In this document: positions 50,236 to 61,914 of the stretch, piece after piece
Layout: each line of letters opens with the position of its first letter
How positions within the stretch are numbered: the first letter of the stretch is position 1
Origin: Rhizopus arrhizus
Lineage: Eukaryota; Mucoromycota; Mucoromycetes; Mucorales; Rhizopodaceae
DNA: 64,000 nt
Reading direction: 5' to 3'
Assembly (NCBI GenBank): GCA_024220505.1
Contig: JAKZZE010000010.1
Span: forward strand, 1,302,001 to 1,366,000
Notes under the pieces: model-generated
What the model saw: the letters and a program-made list of their open reading frames with translations, nothing else
What the model was told of the DNA's origin: nothing
Database searches by the model: none
Made by a program: the position numbers and the translations under genes

Positions 50236-51631
50236 TTAACTAAAATAAATATTTTGATCTAACATATACCAACTCAGCAAATTTATAAGATCCAATCAAT
50301 ATGTGCACGGATGATACTGTGCCTAGACAGCATGTGCAGTCACACCAAAATGTTGCATAGTTTTAATAATTACAATATTTTTACTTCTTCACTACGAAAC
50401 TTTCTATTTCTCAATAATTTGTCAATGAACATGAGCAAGTTCACTAAAGCCTCATTAAAAATTGTAAAATTCATAAATTTACTGATATTATGAAGTTGGG
50501 CAAAATATTGTACATTTAAACAAATAAAATTTTATTTATTTAAGATTAAGTTCTTTGTATATACTTTTTAAATATCCAACAAATTATTCCTTTGCTTAAA
50601 CTATGGTAAAAAAAAGACTGAGTTTTACTAATAACTGGTTAAAAGTTTTCTTACGTTGAATAAAAGCAAAGAAATTCAAATCATAGACCCTTTAAGCCAT
50701 TAACAAATAAAGCACGAAATTTGTTTTAAGACGAGGATAAAAATTGAGAAAATATAATCTCAATTTTTGTTCTAGGCTTGCACTATGTAATTTTTTGGAG
50801 CTGTAATCTTTATTCATTTGTGCTTTAAGCTAAAACAAATTACCTCTAAACTGATAATAATATATTTATTCATATACCCATAATATAAAGTGAAGAAACT
50901 TCAACAAATAGCCAATATTAAAGAAAGTGAATAAAGAGATTACACCTTAATGAAAATAGCTAAAGGACATGAAAGACCATTATTATAAAAGGCTTGATTT
51001 CTCTTTTAACTTTTTAAAATATAGCATTTGCTTGTATAACAATGCTCATTATTGTAAATCAGGAGTTCATCCTCTTCATTCAATACAGTTTGATTTTATC
51101 TTTTTTTTTTTTTGGCTGTTTATTACAACAAATGCAGATTTATAAAAAAATATTAGCGCCAGGTACCATAAGCAAACATTTGTAAGCAATTTTCAAAAAG
51201 AAATAAATCAGTTTTGTTTTATACAATTTTTTCTTACAGTATGTTCCTTATTATATATATAGAAATTTTACTCATCAAAGTAAAATAGCGAAGAAAAGGA
51301 TAACTTTTACATTGGCCGTGACAGCTGGTTGTCTAAAAATAAGAAATAAATGAGGATATCCAAATCCAAAATGACTACACTATTCTGGATTACTAAACTA
51401 AAAGTAAAAGATAAAAGAATATTCTTCAGTAACACTGACCAGCAAGAATGAAATGGGTGGCATATTTTATACTTTTCAAACTAACAGCTTCATCTGTAGG
51501 TATAAAAAAAAGCAATTGCAAGCCTGAATCATGGTTAACGATTAAAATATAGAAACCTGATAGCAAAGCCCATAAAACGTATGTAGCAAAAATGACATTG
51601 ATGGAACACTATAAGCTATGAAATAGGAGTA
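50236..51631. other. AT-rich spacer, left flank of the Tc1/mariner element
   Basis: No coding frame with support. T tracts around 51101-51113. It ends at the TA target site of the next element. Confidence 0.5.
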
Positions 51632-51633
51632 TA

Positions 51634-51693
51634 GTCGTTCCAATACCAAAGGGCGATTTTTTTATTCTCAAAAGGTGGGTTGGTTTTTCTCAA
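51634..51693 (+). repeat. Left terminal inverted repeat
   Basis: Pairs with 53124-53182 in inverted orientation. The first 20 bases are identical. Later differences are a few substitutions and one 1-nt gap. Confidence 0.92.
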
Positions 51694-51735
51694 GGCACTT
51701 TTTCTCATTACCATTATTAAAAAATACACTTAGAA

Positions 51736-52163
51736 ATGAGTACACGTTTTTTCTATGAAGATGGACAAGGAAAAATTGTTGATGAGGAAGGCAATGATAC
51801 AATGGATTGGGATGCTGAACCTCAATCTTTTAGTTTGAAGAATTTGACTTGCATCAAACTCTATTGTGAGACACAGGAAAAACAGCAGATCAAAGAGAAT
51901 GTTGATCTAGACACTGCTATGGAGGATATTGAAGAAAGCGTCAAGAAGCAAACTAAGCATTACAACCAATGCTCTAATGAACAAAACCCCTCTTTGTTTA
52001 TTACAATAGAGTTAAGCTGTTCAACGCTCCCAAATCTAGCCATTTAGCTTGTGGGATCGCCGAAAGCAGGACACAAAATTAGGCTAAAAGGCTTGGAGAA
52101 GATAAAAACTGGAATATTTTGAGAAGCAAACTAATTTGATTAACAGACTAAACTCTCAGATTG

Positions 52164-52206
<43 letters not shown>

Positions 52207-53064
52207 ATAATTCACTTTCTCAACTTCTACGACGAGAATCCACAAGTTCGATTAGTTGACAGAGTGGGTTCTCTTACCGAATGATTTGCAAACTTCACAT
52301 TAAAGAAGAGTAGTGTTCATAATTTTTTGAAAACAGAGTGTAACCTTTCCTTCAAGAAGATTACTATTCATCTAGTAGTGAGAAATGATCCAACAAAAAT
52401 TGCTGATCATTTAGCGTGGGCTATGAAATGAGCTACAACAGACATAGATTTTCTCGAGAATTGCGTTTTTGCTAATGAGTCTGCGTTCAACATCAACATG
52501 AGGCCATCCTCCTGATGGTCTTTAAAGGGCACCCCCGCTATTGTAGAGATTCCTTCCACTAAGGAAGTATCGTATACAATATTAGGTGCCATTTCAGCAA
52601 AATTTGTGGTATCAATGGAATTGTGAAAGATTGATTTTAGTAATCGCAAAAGAAAGGCTGCAGATAGTACCAAAAAGCCCACCAGAAAAGGTACTATCAC
52701 TGGCCATTACCTAAGCTTTCTTGAAAAAACCATGGATGAGATGGACTGCTTTCCTGAATTGAAGTATCAATACATAATGATGGACAATACTCCCATCCAC
52801 ACTACTAAAGAAATAGAGGCATTAATCTTGAAAAGAGGATATCGCTGCGTTTATCTTCCTCTTTATTCTCCTGAGCTCAACCCTATTGAACAACTTTGGT
52901 CAATAGTTGAAAACAAAGTAAAACGCAGTCAATTTAAGGACACTATATATTTGACTACTAGAATATCTGAGGCATGCAATTCCGTTCCTCCCAAGCACCT
53001 TCGAGTATTTATTCAGCACTCAGTTGACGTTTTTCAAAAATGCTTGAATAGTGAACCCATTTGA
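51736..53064 (+). pseudogene. Tc1/mariner transposase (DD34E), inactive
   Basis: The N-terminal frame (51736-52047) reads MSTRFFYEDGQGKIVDEEGN and is acidic. It then hits a stop, and the middle is broken by stops and the A tract. The catalytic core resumes with ENCVFANESAFNINMRP, where the first catalytic Asp (normally DES) is Asn (codon 52474-52476), then a stop at 52513-52515. The end is intact: YIMMDNTPIHTTKEIE with the second Asp (52783) and YLPLYSPELNPIEQLW with the Glu (52888). They are separated by 34 residues, which defines the DD34E class. The copy cannot encode an active enzyme. Confidence 0.9.
52164..52205. repeat. Poly(A) tract, 42 nt, inside a dead transposase
   Basis: Uninterrupted A run in the middle of the Tc1/mariner coding region. 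Confidence 0.95.
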
Positions 53065-53123
53065 ATCATATTTGCTTAAGAATAAAGACGTTTTGTCAAC
53101 TATATATGTTAATTGAATATATT

Positions 53124-53182
53124 TTGAGAAAAACAAACCTCCTTTTGAGAATAAAAAGACCACCCTTTGGTATTGGAACGAC
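53124..53182 (-). repeat. Right terminal inverted repeat
   Basis: Inverted partner of 51634-51693. It ends GGTATTGGAACGAC just before the TA at 53183-53184. Confidence 0.92.
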
Positions 53183-53394
53183 TAGGCATGAATACAATGA
53201 CATCAAATTAATTTTAGAAGAAATTTATTGAAGATAATTTTAATCTCATAACAAAATAAAGTTGTCAATTGGATCTTAAATAAAATATTATATTTAAACA
53301 AACAAAGTTGTCTTTTTCTCACCCATCAACTCATTAAAAAACAAGTAAGCTCGAATCTCCATAGACTTCACACGACCTTTAGTTATATTTGAAG

Positions 53395-54419
53395 ATGAAA
53401 CAAAAGAAAGTAGAGCATGGTGGGGTTTATTTTCTTAGAACGCATCGCACGATTAGAGAGATTGCAGAACTTGTTGGATGGAACAAGTACACTGTGCAAG
53501 ATATAAAAGTCAATATTGATAACTATGGCAGCCCTTTGCCTCACAAGCAAACAAGTCGTCCATTGAAAATAAACGAAAGAATTGAAAGGCACGTGAAGAG
53601 GATAATCAGAGAGGATCATTCTGCTTCTTATAAATAAATAAATATGAAATTAGCAAAGCTAGATGTTTTTGTTTGTATAGAAACTCTTCGATCGTATGTC
53701 GAACAACTTGGCTTCAGATTGTACAGAGCAACTTACAGGCCTAGATTGACTGCAAGATACGCAAAAGTAGACTTCGCTGGGCGAAATAACACTTCAATTA
53801 GACCGAAGAACAATGGAGAAAAGTTGTTTGGTCTGATGATTCGTGCTTTTGTATGGACGGCAGTAAACGCGGTAAAAGAGTACTCAAGAAGAAAGGGGAG
53901 CGTTATGGAGAACGAAACATAGTATCTACAGTCAAGTGGGATGGTGGTGGTGCTATGGTTTGGGGATGTTTCTGGAAAGGAGTTTTCGGACCTTTAGAAA
54001 TGATTGACACCGGTTCTGTAGACCAAGAAATGTACATCAATATTTTGACCAACAGGTTCCATCCTTGGTTTACAAATGTCACGGTGCATCAGGAGAGGGA
54101 TTTTATCTTCCAAAAGGATGGAGCTTCCTATCATACAGGTGGGTATGCTCCATGGTGGAAGGAAACCCACCAACTTAAGGGCTTTGAGTACTGGCTTGCT
54201 CAAAGTCCTAATTTGAATCCCATTTAGCATGCACGGAATGCTCTTGAAAGGCAAATTGAGAGAAAAATATTGTTCATCAAACACTTGGAGCAAATGAAGG
54301 TGGTTCTACAAGAAGAGAAGGCAAGACTGGATGATGAGTTTGTTAAACGGTTAGTTCGAAGCATGAAGAGGCGATGTGAAGCAGCTTCTAAATCCAAAGG
54401 CGGCGTAACAGGATACTGA
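53395..54419 (+). pseudogene. Second Tc1-like transposase, inactive
   Basis: The N-terminal HTH region is readable (THRTIREIAELVGWNKYTVQ). A stop at 53635 and a frameshift near 53760 follow. The core resumes as EEQWRKVVWSDDSCFC (first catalytic Asp), GGAMVWGCFWKGVFGPLEMI and FIFQKDGASYHTGG (second Asp). The catalytic Glu of the usual SPxLNPIEH motif is replaced by a TAG stop (54225-54227) in SPNLNPI-stop-HARN. Coding-like sequence continues to 54419. Terminal inverted repeats were not found. It belongs to a different lineage from the element just upstream. Confidence 0.85.
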
Positions 54420-54590
54420 AAATGACTTTATATATGTACTTTTAGAATAAGCATTTGAACCTTTCTTTTCTGACAACCTGAAATCCCAAGCTTAGGTTCA
54501 CATGCATTAATTGGTCTTGAACTTACATGCTATTTTTTTTTTTTTTTTTTTTTTTTTTCAATATTTTGTCCGAAAATTTATTTGGTGTGA

Positions 54591-56858
54591 TTGTATAAAC
54601 GTAATAAGATACCAGTTACTATACTAAAACTTGCTTTCATAGAATTATACGCTTTCGTGGAAAATGTCAAAAAGCCAATGTTTCTTGCGTTCATCAATAA
54701 ACGCGAAGCGCAGATCGCTGATTGGTCTTTAAAAACACCTATTTCAAGTAGTCGAGATCTGCATAGAATATGGGTCTCAAGATGTAATAATGCTGTCAGA
54801 GAAATAAGAATAGACGTCGCGTTAAAGTATGCCATTTTCCTGACTAACTGATAGTTTGATTTTGGGGTCTAATAACTTTTTATTTATTTTTTTTGGAAAA
54901 ATGGCAGAAGTCAGAAGTTCATACCATTGAAGTGGGACATGCTGTATGAAGAATTATCGAACCTGATAAAGCCTAAATAATCAACCACTCTAGTTATGGC
55001 GTTGTCTAATATTTTGGCTGTTGTGGTATAGAGAGACATGAGACAAATAGGCAGAATAGAAGGACAAAAGATGATTAATAAGAGCATGGAATATGCCTCA
55101 ACACAATCATTAAGACTTTTGGAGAGCTTTAGTGTAGAATACAGTAGTAGAAGTGATGTAGTTAATGCAGAAGGCATACGCAAGGAGGAGTCCGAGAGTG
55201 AAGATGTAGACAGCGAAGAAGAGGAAAGCAGTCCAGTTGTCGACCGATTATACATGCTGTACTATAAGAATATATTATAAAAAGATATTAGGGTATTCTA
55301 CTATTCTACTGTGCTAACTGATAGTTGTGTATATTCCTCAGTTTAAAAATTAGGCGGTTGAAGATGAGAAAAACGCTTTTCTAGCTGATGTTATGAATAA
55401 GAAGTCATGTATCCAAGATAAATTGTTTGGCCATGCAAGCAAGTTGTTGTTGAAGAAGGATTTAGACACACAAGAAAACATGATGCTCAAGTATGATTAT
55501 CTTTGTAAAAGCGTTAAGATATTGGTCCGGTCAATTGCATCTCTTGTTAGGTCATCTCTCTCTAGTGTCATAAACATGCTCCAGTCTGGCGCATATGAAG
55601 CATTAAAGAAGATCTTCAATAAGAAAGAGATGGAAACGCTTGAGAATTCAGAGCCAAATATATATATTGGACTCTCAGAAGAAGAAAAAACGCTGTTGAA
55701 GAGAATGATTAAAAGATAAAGCTTAGAAAAGAATGAGTTGGCCTTGCAATACAAAACCTTAGAATAACCCTTGTTTGTTATAGTGGAAGGAAGATGACCA
55801 ACACAGACAACATGATGGACGAGATCCTGAGCGAGCAACTTCGACTAAGCAACTTATGATTAAAAGGCAGCGACATCTACAGGATGCTGGATATCTTGAG
55901 ATATATGTAAGTTGGAAGGCTGAGACGTGATAACCCCTCTTTTGACATTTGTTTTATTTAACAGGATTGACAGCATTGGCCAATACACGGAGAGAGACAT
56001 TAAGCTGACAGCATATCGCCATTTCGCCAAGCTCTTAGACTGTTTGTTCCAAGAAATAAACTTGAAGTTGTTGGAGGATGTAGAATATTATTCATACGTA
56101 ATGACTGTTGTACTCTTTATTAGTTTTGAAATTTTAAACTCTAGCGGTGAACCTGCTTGAATAACTGTCAAAGAAGAAATTATAGCCGCCCACTCCCTTT
56201 ATCCTTTGGCAGAAGGTAATGCACTGTCAACTTGTAGCATCAGAAAAATTGATGCCATTATTGCTACCGAAGTCAAGAAAAAGCATGTTGAGCTGTCGAC
56301 CAACGAGTGGAAGAAGAGCAATGAGAGCTCAGCAATAGCTTTCAACCAACAATCAAAAAATTTACGTTCCAACCTGTCCATCTTGAATCAGTTGGAACGT
56401 AAGTTCAATATCCAGACTAAGAGCATCTTAGCCATAGGTTTTCTTGATAAGTATTTGTGAGCATTATTTATTGTCTTCAAGATCTTATAATGTTTAGAAT
56501 TTTTGATAGCTAGGCTACGAAGGCTATCTTTATAGTTTCGAGAAGAAAGAAAGTATTACTATAACAACTTTGGTGAAAGAACTTGTACCCCCAACCAAGA
56601 AGTCGGAGATCGAGCATGTCCTCCAGACAATCAACGCTCTGTTTATACTAAAGGTAAGACTGCTTTGTCACTTTTTCTACTCGTGAAACTCATCCTTTTC
56701 TCACTTGAAAGAATCATGTGCTCAAGCTTGTGGAAGAAGTTGGAGACCAAGAACCAAGAAGCAGACTGAGAGGCATTGTTCGCCGAAAAGAATCTATGGC
56801 AACTCATTGTCAAACTCCTCGGGTGATGGTTTCACCTAAATTGAAGAAGAAAAGCTAA
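54591..56858 (+). pseudogene. Multi-exon PD-(D/E)XK nuclease-like gene, possibly decayed
   Basis: Coding-like blocks in order: 54591-54851 (INKREAQIADWSLKTP, RCNNAVREIRIDVALKYA); 55038-55280 (GRIEGQKMINKSMEYASTQS, then an acidic Glu/Asp/Ser linker); 55353-55719 (helical, YDYLCKSVKILVRSIASLVR); 55795-55910; 55966-56460; 56520-56655; and 56713-56858. The 55966-56460 block has the key region: RKIDAII, then after 17 residues NEWKKSNES, then NQQSKNLRSNLSIL. This D-x(17)-E-x-K plus downstream Gln/Arg helix is the layout of PD-(D/E)XK nucleases. The last blocks read YEGYLYSFEKKESIT and NHVLKLVEEVGDQ. In-frame stops at 55717 (TAA) and 56158 (TGA) may be nonsense changes or lie in unrecognised introns; a 39-nt intron from 56148 would remove the second. 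Function unknown. Confidence 0.5.
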
Positions 56859-57179
56859 ATGAATAAGATCGACAATAAAATATTTGTAAAAAGAAAAGGA
56901 TGTTAAAATACTATTTTGTCTTCAGCAACATGACTCTATTAGTCGCTTTCAATCTCGCAAAGCTTTGCTTCCCTTCTGTTTACTATATTTAATTAAGTTG
57001 GCCAATCTTATTCAATGTATTAAATTGTGCCTTTGTTAGGTTTACTTGAGTATTCAATCTGAGTATTTTGATTCCAAAAAACAAGTTTAACAGCAGTAGC
57101 ATCCATAAAATCATAAATATTATCTGCAAACAAGATAAGCAATATTTGCTCGGTAAAGGAATGTACTGGTATTGAAACA
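56859..57179. other. Spacer between the two nuclease-like stretches
   Basis: AT-rich, with AATAAAA at about 56875 just after the upstream stop as a possible polyadenylation signal. No gene seen. Confidence 0.4.
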
Positions 57180-57600
57180 GTGAAGATTAAAAAAAGTTGT
57201 TTCTATTCATCTTCTTTACAGTCAAAAAATGTTAAGCCGTTTGTTGCATTGATTCTGCTGATAGCCGATATTTCTTTCTTTCGTACACGAAGTTATCACT
57301 ATAGTCTTAAGAATATATTGGCTTCTACTGAATTGAAGAATGAAAGAGGGAAACCAAATAATGTACAAATCTGAGTTCACTACTTATGTAAAAGCAAAAT
57401 GAAGTGGTATGATGGACCTATTCATAATTGAAGCGAAAACACCAACACATAAGCACGACATTAATAACAATGCAAAGATCAAGAAACAAAAGGAATTGAT
57501 GACTGGAATCTTCAAAACGGAAAGATAGAGAGCAAGACCGCATGCAGTTTACTCGTAGATGACAAGCAGTTAATGAAAAAAATGTATGAAAAAAAGAAGG
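57180..57600 (+). pseudogene. Fragment with a second PD-(D/E)XK-like signature
   Basis: A 64-codon frame (57180-57374) is followed, in another frame from ATG 57412, by MDLFIIEAKTPTHKHDINNN and IKKQKELMTGIF, then a stop. DLFIIEAK gives the D-x4-E-x-K arrangement of PD-(D/E)XK strands. Afterwards KTACSLLVDDKQL can be read in a third frame. These look like pieces of one broken gene. Because the fragment is short, this is a suggestion only. Confidence 0.3.
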
Positions 57601-58268
57601 TTTATATACATAGTATATGTTACGTTTGTTTACTCATATTGGGTATAGATGACAAGAATTTATGGTTTATTGAATTATGAAGGAATTTATACTATAGTTA
57701 GTAGAAAATATTTTTATCTTGTTCATAATCACAATAATATATCATTCACTAAAGATGTAAAAGTGTGGTTATATGTAAAATAACATTTAAAAAAAAAGAG
57801 TAGTGCTTTCTTGTTGTTAACTTATACATGACACACTATGTTACTTTATAAATATAACATAGTCAGCACTGTAGCCAAAAGTTTACAAAAATAATAAAAA
57901 GAACTCAAGTTGAATAAATGTTTATACTTACATATTTAATATTAAATAGCTATTTGTATATAGCTTGTTTAATAACTCAAAAAACAGGGGTGTGTATTTT
58001 GTAAAGCAAAGAACGTGCTCAATAAAATGGCTGATATGATATGCATATCTATTGTGCCAATATAGCTGTGCAAACAATATGCTTTAATGATGTACGTTTT
58101 AAGGGACACTAACAGTTTACACACTAAAATGCGATACATATGATCGTTATTTTTGTTATAGACATGGTTATGTAGTGTGCTTTTTATGTAATTTTTTTTT
58201 ATAACAGGGGAAAAGAAGAATAAAATGGTATTTGAAATGAATAAAGGAGTAAATGTAGATAGTGGTAT
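57601..58268. other. AT-rich intergenic region
   Basis: Downstream of CDC20 on its strand. Short A and T tracts only; no gene seen. Confidence 0.5.
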
Positions 58269-60118
58269 TCAGCGAATACTCTTATTTCTTCTCAATTGAA
58301 CTACTTTTTTCTCTGTTAGACGAGCGCTTTCTGAGGCAAGAGGGATTTTTCCATTCGCATCAAATATTCTCCAGAATTTCAAGTTTTCATCCGCTGCTGC
58401 TGTAGCAATCACTTGTCCATCAGGGCTCATAGCAGAGTGTAAGATTCTTGTCTCATGTGCGGGAATATCTATAATCTTGTTAAGAGTTGGATAACCCCAA
58501 ACTGTAACTTGATTGTGTGGTAAACCGTGAGTAGATACGATTTCTTTATAATGTTGAGACCAATGGAGTGAAGTGACTTGAGAGCCGGCATGAATGGTAT
58601 TTGCACGGGTACCAGTAACGGTATTCCAAAAGTGAATTTTTTTGTCATCACGACCACCACCTGTGGCAAGGAGATTTCTACTCCATGGGCACCAAGCAAG
58701 GGCCTAATACAAAAAATGGGAGGTTTTGTTTAAAAACAAATACTAGAATGTATTTTTTTTTCGTATATCTATACCTTCACAGCACTAACATGAGTGCGCT
58801 TAGTAAACTTGGGTACTGTTGACCTGATATCCCAGATATTGACAGTGTTATCATTACCACCACTTGCAAGCATTTCTCCATCCCAACGCCATTTAAGACC
58901 ACACACCTCGTCAACGTGACCATGAAGTTGCTTAACGATGTGATTAGCCATTCGCACATCATGATTGAAAATACTACCATCACGACCACCAGATGAGATA
59001 ATGTGTTTATCCCAAGATAAGACGCCAATACGACAATCTTGACCGCGCATGGAACGCAATTTTTTGTTTTTTTTGAACATCCCAAATTTGAGTATCTCCG
59101 CTTGACGTGCCAACTGCGAGGTATGTGCCATCTGCAGAATATGAAAGGGACGCGACTGTTTCATCAAGATCATAATCAAGCGCTTGGATTGTACCATTAT
59201 CTGCGCTCCAAAGATATACAGATTTACCAAGACCAACAGCAACTACGTTTGAACAAGACCAGTCAAGAACGTTGAGATAATAATCGTCCGCCATGTATGG
59301 CGCGTCTAAAATCTTTTCTGGGGAAGTCAAAATGTGTCTTTTTGCTGAAGCAGAAGTACTCGTGTTCAATCTGGTTTGTGTGTTTTTATTGACATCGACT
59401 TTGCTGCTAGGTGGTGGAGCTGTTTCATAACATAATATACGCTTATTGGGATAAATTCCACAAGCTTTAGCAACTTGTTCTTGATAGCTTTCTGAACCAG
59501 CTATTTCTAAACAACTTGTTGGTTGTGTTTTACTCATGAGCACCTGAGCAGAGTCCATATCTGCAATGCCTGGGGTAAGACGATCATACTAAAATAAAAA
59601 AGAAAATCAAATTAAATAAAAATATAACAAGCATAACTGTAAAAACCTACAACTTCTTTTTTATCGATTTTTTGATGCTTTGTAGTAATAGGTGTGTTTA
59701 ACCAGGGCTCATTAGCAGCATCTAAGGAAGAAATGGCTGAATGGGAGCGTTTTAAGCCAGGACGAGAATCAGAAGCTGACGCAGTCGTTGAGTTACTTGA
59801 GCTTGTATTATTGAAGTGGGATTTTCTTTTTGCAGTCTTAAATAAATCTTCTATAGTTGAGGAACCCAGAGAAGAAGCAGGTTTAGATGGAGTGGTTGGT
59901 TTTGTCGTGTCATCACTTTTTTTGAGTTGATTCATATCAGGCCCTGTAAGTGGCAATTTTTTAATCGGCTTTTCGTCTAGCAGAGTCTTTTTAGTTGCTG
60001 AAGGAGAAGAATAGCAGGGTGCAGAGGAAGATGATCTAGCAAGAATATGCCGTATAGGGGATGTCGCCCTTTTTATATTTGTGCCTTCTCCACTAGACTC
60101 TGATGCGCCTAAAGACAT
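58269..60118 (-). CDS. CDC20: CDC20 (APC/C activator, WD40) with an apparent 1-nt frameshift
   Basis: Activates the anaphase-promoting complex and recruits its substrates. Exons 60118-59651, 59588-58775 and 58703-58269. The N-terminus is Ser/Thr-rich. A variant C-box region (YDRLTPGIADMD) precedes ILDAPYMADDYYLNVLDWS, the start of the WD40 propeller. Repeats include KSVYLWSADNGTIQ, YLAVGTSSGDTQIWDV, GLKWRWDGEMLASGGNDNTV and WCPWSRNLLATGGGRDDKKI. The protein ends in the Ile-Arg tail (NKSIR) that docks onto the APC/C. The joined exons are one base too long. Reading shifts inside an A8-C-A6 tract (T8 at 59067-59074, T6 at 59060-59065 on the plus strand), between IWDVQKK and KLRSMRGQ. Removing one A restores 571 codons. 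A sequencing error is most likely; a real frameshift is possible. Confidence 0.9.
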
Positions 60119-61914
60119 TTGCAACAAAACTAAAACGGGAAAGAAAAGAGAGAAAAAAAGAGCTGAATTTAATAATGCGGTTACAAAAGAACAAAAAAAT
60201 TTGTGTCGAAGGGGGACTGTGACAGGCTTCACAAACGGAAACTGAAATTGGGTCTGCTGAAAAGAAGCACATGTACTTGCACAAGAAGGGATGGCTGTAG
60301 TAGGTGTGTGATCTACCTAATTTTGGTTGTTCCTATGTTTAACTTGGACTAAAAGCAAAACATAGGTTTTGTATATCAGATCAGTTTAGCTTGAGATACT
60401 TCACTAGTTCCTTTTTTCTGCGATAGACATGCACTCTCTTTGCACAAAGCATATCATTATGTCATTCTTAAAAGTTTGCATTATAAGGAAAGCATAAATC
60501 AATTCAAAATACATGCTTTTCTATAGATTTATTTGTCGTTCGTAGTATAAAAAACACGAAATTCTTCACTGGCAATTATGCTTCTACCAACTCATGATTC
60601 GAATTTGGGATTCATAAGAGCCACAAACCCCTTGCACCACTCATGTTGATCACTTGTCATACTGATATCTTGTTTATTTAAGCAAAGGACTAGTTGGCAA
60701 ATTACTACTTTAAAGTAGCAGGATTATCGTCGCACCAAAACCCTAGGTAAAAGCTTTAAGGTAGCCAATGACCAAATTATTAAATTCTCAGGGCAGATAA
60801 TTAACTCCAACAGTGACCAAGCATCATATATCTCTTGATTGGTATTAAATAGCTTTCTTTATTTTAGTACTTTGGTTTAAAAATTATGTTAGAGTTTCTA
60901 AGGCGAGATCGTATTGTTGATCATACATTTCATATTTATATGAAATGGCAGATTGGGTACCTTTTAAGTGATTATAAGAACGCTAATTGATAGGCAACGG
61001 ATAATTTATCACTAGCTGAAAATTATACCAGATTGGGTTGTTAGAAAAATTGTCAGTTAAATACTATTAGCAGTTAATTGTCGTGGACTCTTTCAAAAAA
61101 AAAATCTATTATCTCGCTCTCTAGTCCTCTTCTTTCACTTACGGACATAGTCATACTCTTGACTTTATTAAGCCTTTCTAAACAAAACTATTGTCGTTCT
61201 CTTCTGAAAAGGAAGCAGAACTAGGCTGTAATCGATGATTGCTTTACTTTTTGGAGATAAGCGCTTTTATTCTTATGTTGCTTATGTCTTGATGACTGAG
61301 ACTGACACTTCATGTACCCTATTAGTATTTAAAAGTCTCTTCACTACAAATAAGGTCCTCTAAATTTTTTTCTGATAAATAATCATCACCATTATAAATA
61401 AGTACAACAAAAATGTCTGCTTGCCAAGAAAAAGAACCTTTTCGAAAGCAATAGGCTGCATTTTCTACTATTCTTTTGCACCTTATGGAGAATCTATAAT
61501 GAAAATTAGCAAAAGATGATTCTATGCTTGTCTCTTGAAATACTTAGGCCTTCATTTCTTGATATAAATACTACGAGTGTAGAATAAGAGCATAATAAGA
61601 AACAATTTAGATAATGATAAATATTGTCAGAGTTTGATGTTTTAATTTTTTTTTTTTTTTTTTTTTGGCGCAAGATCTATTAGAAAAAAAGAAGGAGGCC
61701 ATTGGTACATAAGGTTGAAATGAGAGGAAAGCATGTTGGTAACAATCAAATCTATTATTAAAGAAGGCTCGTGAAAACTCACTTTTCTCTAATACAAACA
61801 CAACCATACTTCTTTGCGGACTAAAAAAGAATAAGATTATGGATCAAAGTCACGAAAAAATTTGGAAAGACTATTTTGAAAAGCTGCACTATATTTTAGA
61901 TTTCTTTTTTGGAA
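60119..61914. other. Divergent intergenic region of CDC20 and the AAA ATPase
   Basis: 1.8 kb without a supportable gene. It holds a T tract at 61646-61666 and, on the minus strand near 60596-60639, a short segment with weak tRNA-like box A and box B sequences. The frame upstream of CDC20's ATG stays open to 60232, but the ATG at 60118 gives the more usual start. Confidence 0.5.

Larger units (their letters stand above)
51632..53184 (+). mobile_element. Tc1/mariner-type DNA transposon with terminal inverted repeats
   Basis: The element body is 51634-53182 (1549 bp), flanked by TA on both sides as expected for this superfamily. Its ends are imperfect inverted repeats of about 58 bp, starting GTCGTTCCAATACCAAAGGG on both sides and continuing through TTTTTATTCTCAAAAGG to TTTTTCTCAA. 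A decayed transposase frame lies inside. The interior carries a 42-A tract (52164-52205) that interrupts the coding region. Confidence 0.93.

Noticed and set aside
53183..53394. Terminal inverted repeats for the second Tc1-like element.
   Set aside because: Only GTTGTC is shared between its two sides, which is too short to support.
55497..55838. A 113-codon minus-strand frame and a similar one at 54911-55255.
   Set aside because: Each overlaps a plus-strand block whose composition (Lys/Glu-rich helices, acidic linker) looks more like real protein. The Ser/Leu-rich antisense text is typical of a shadow.
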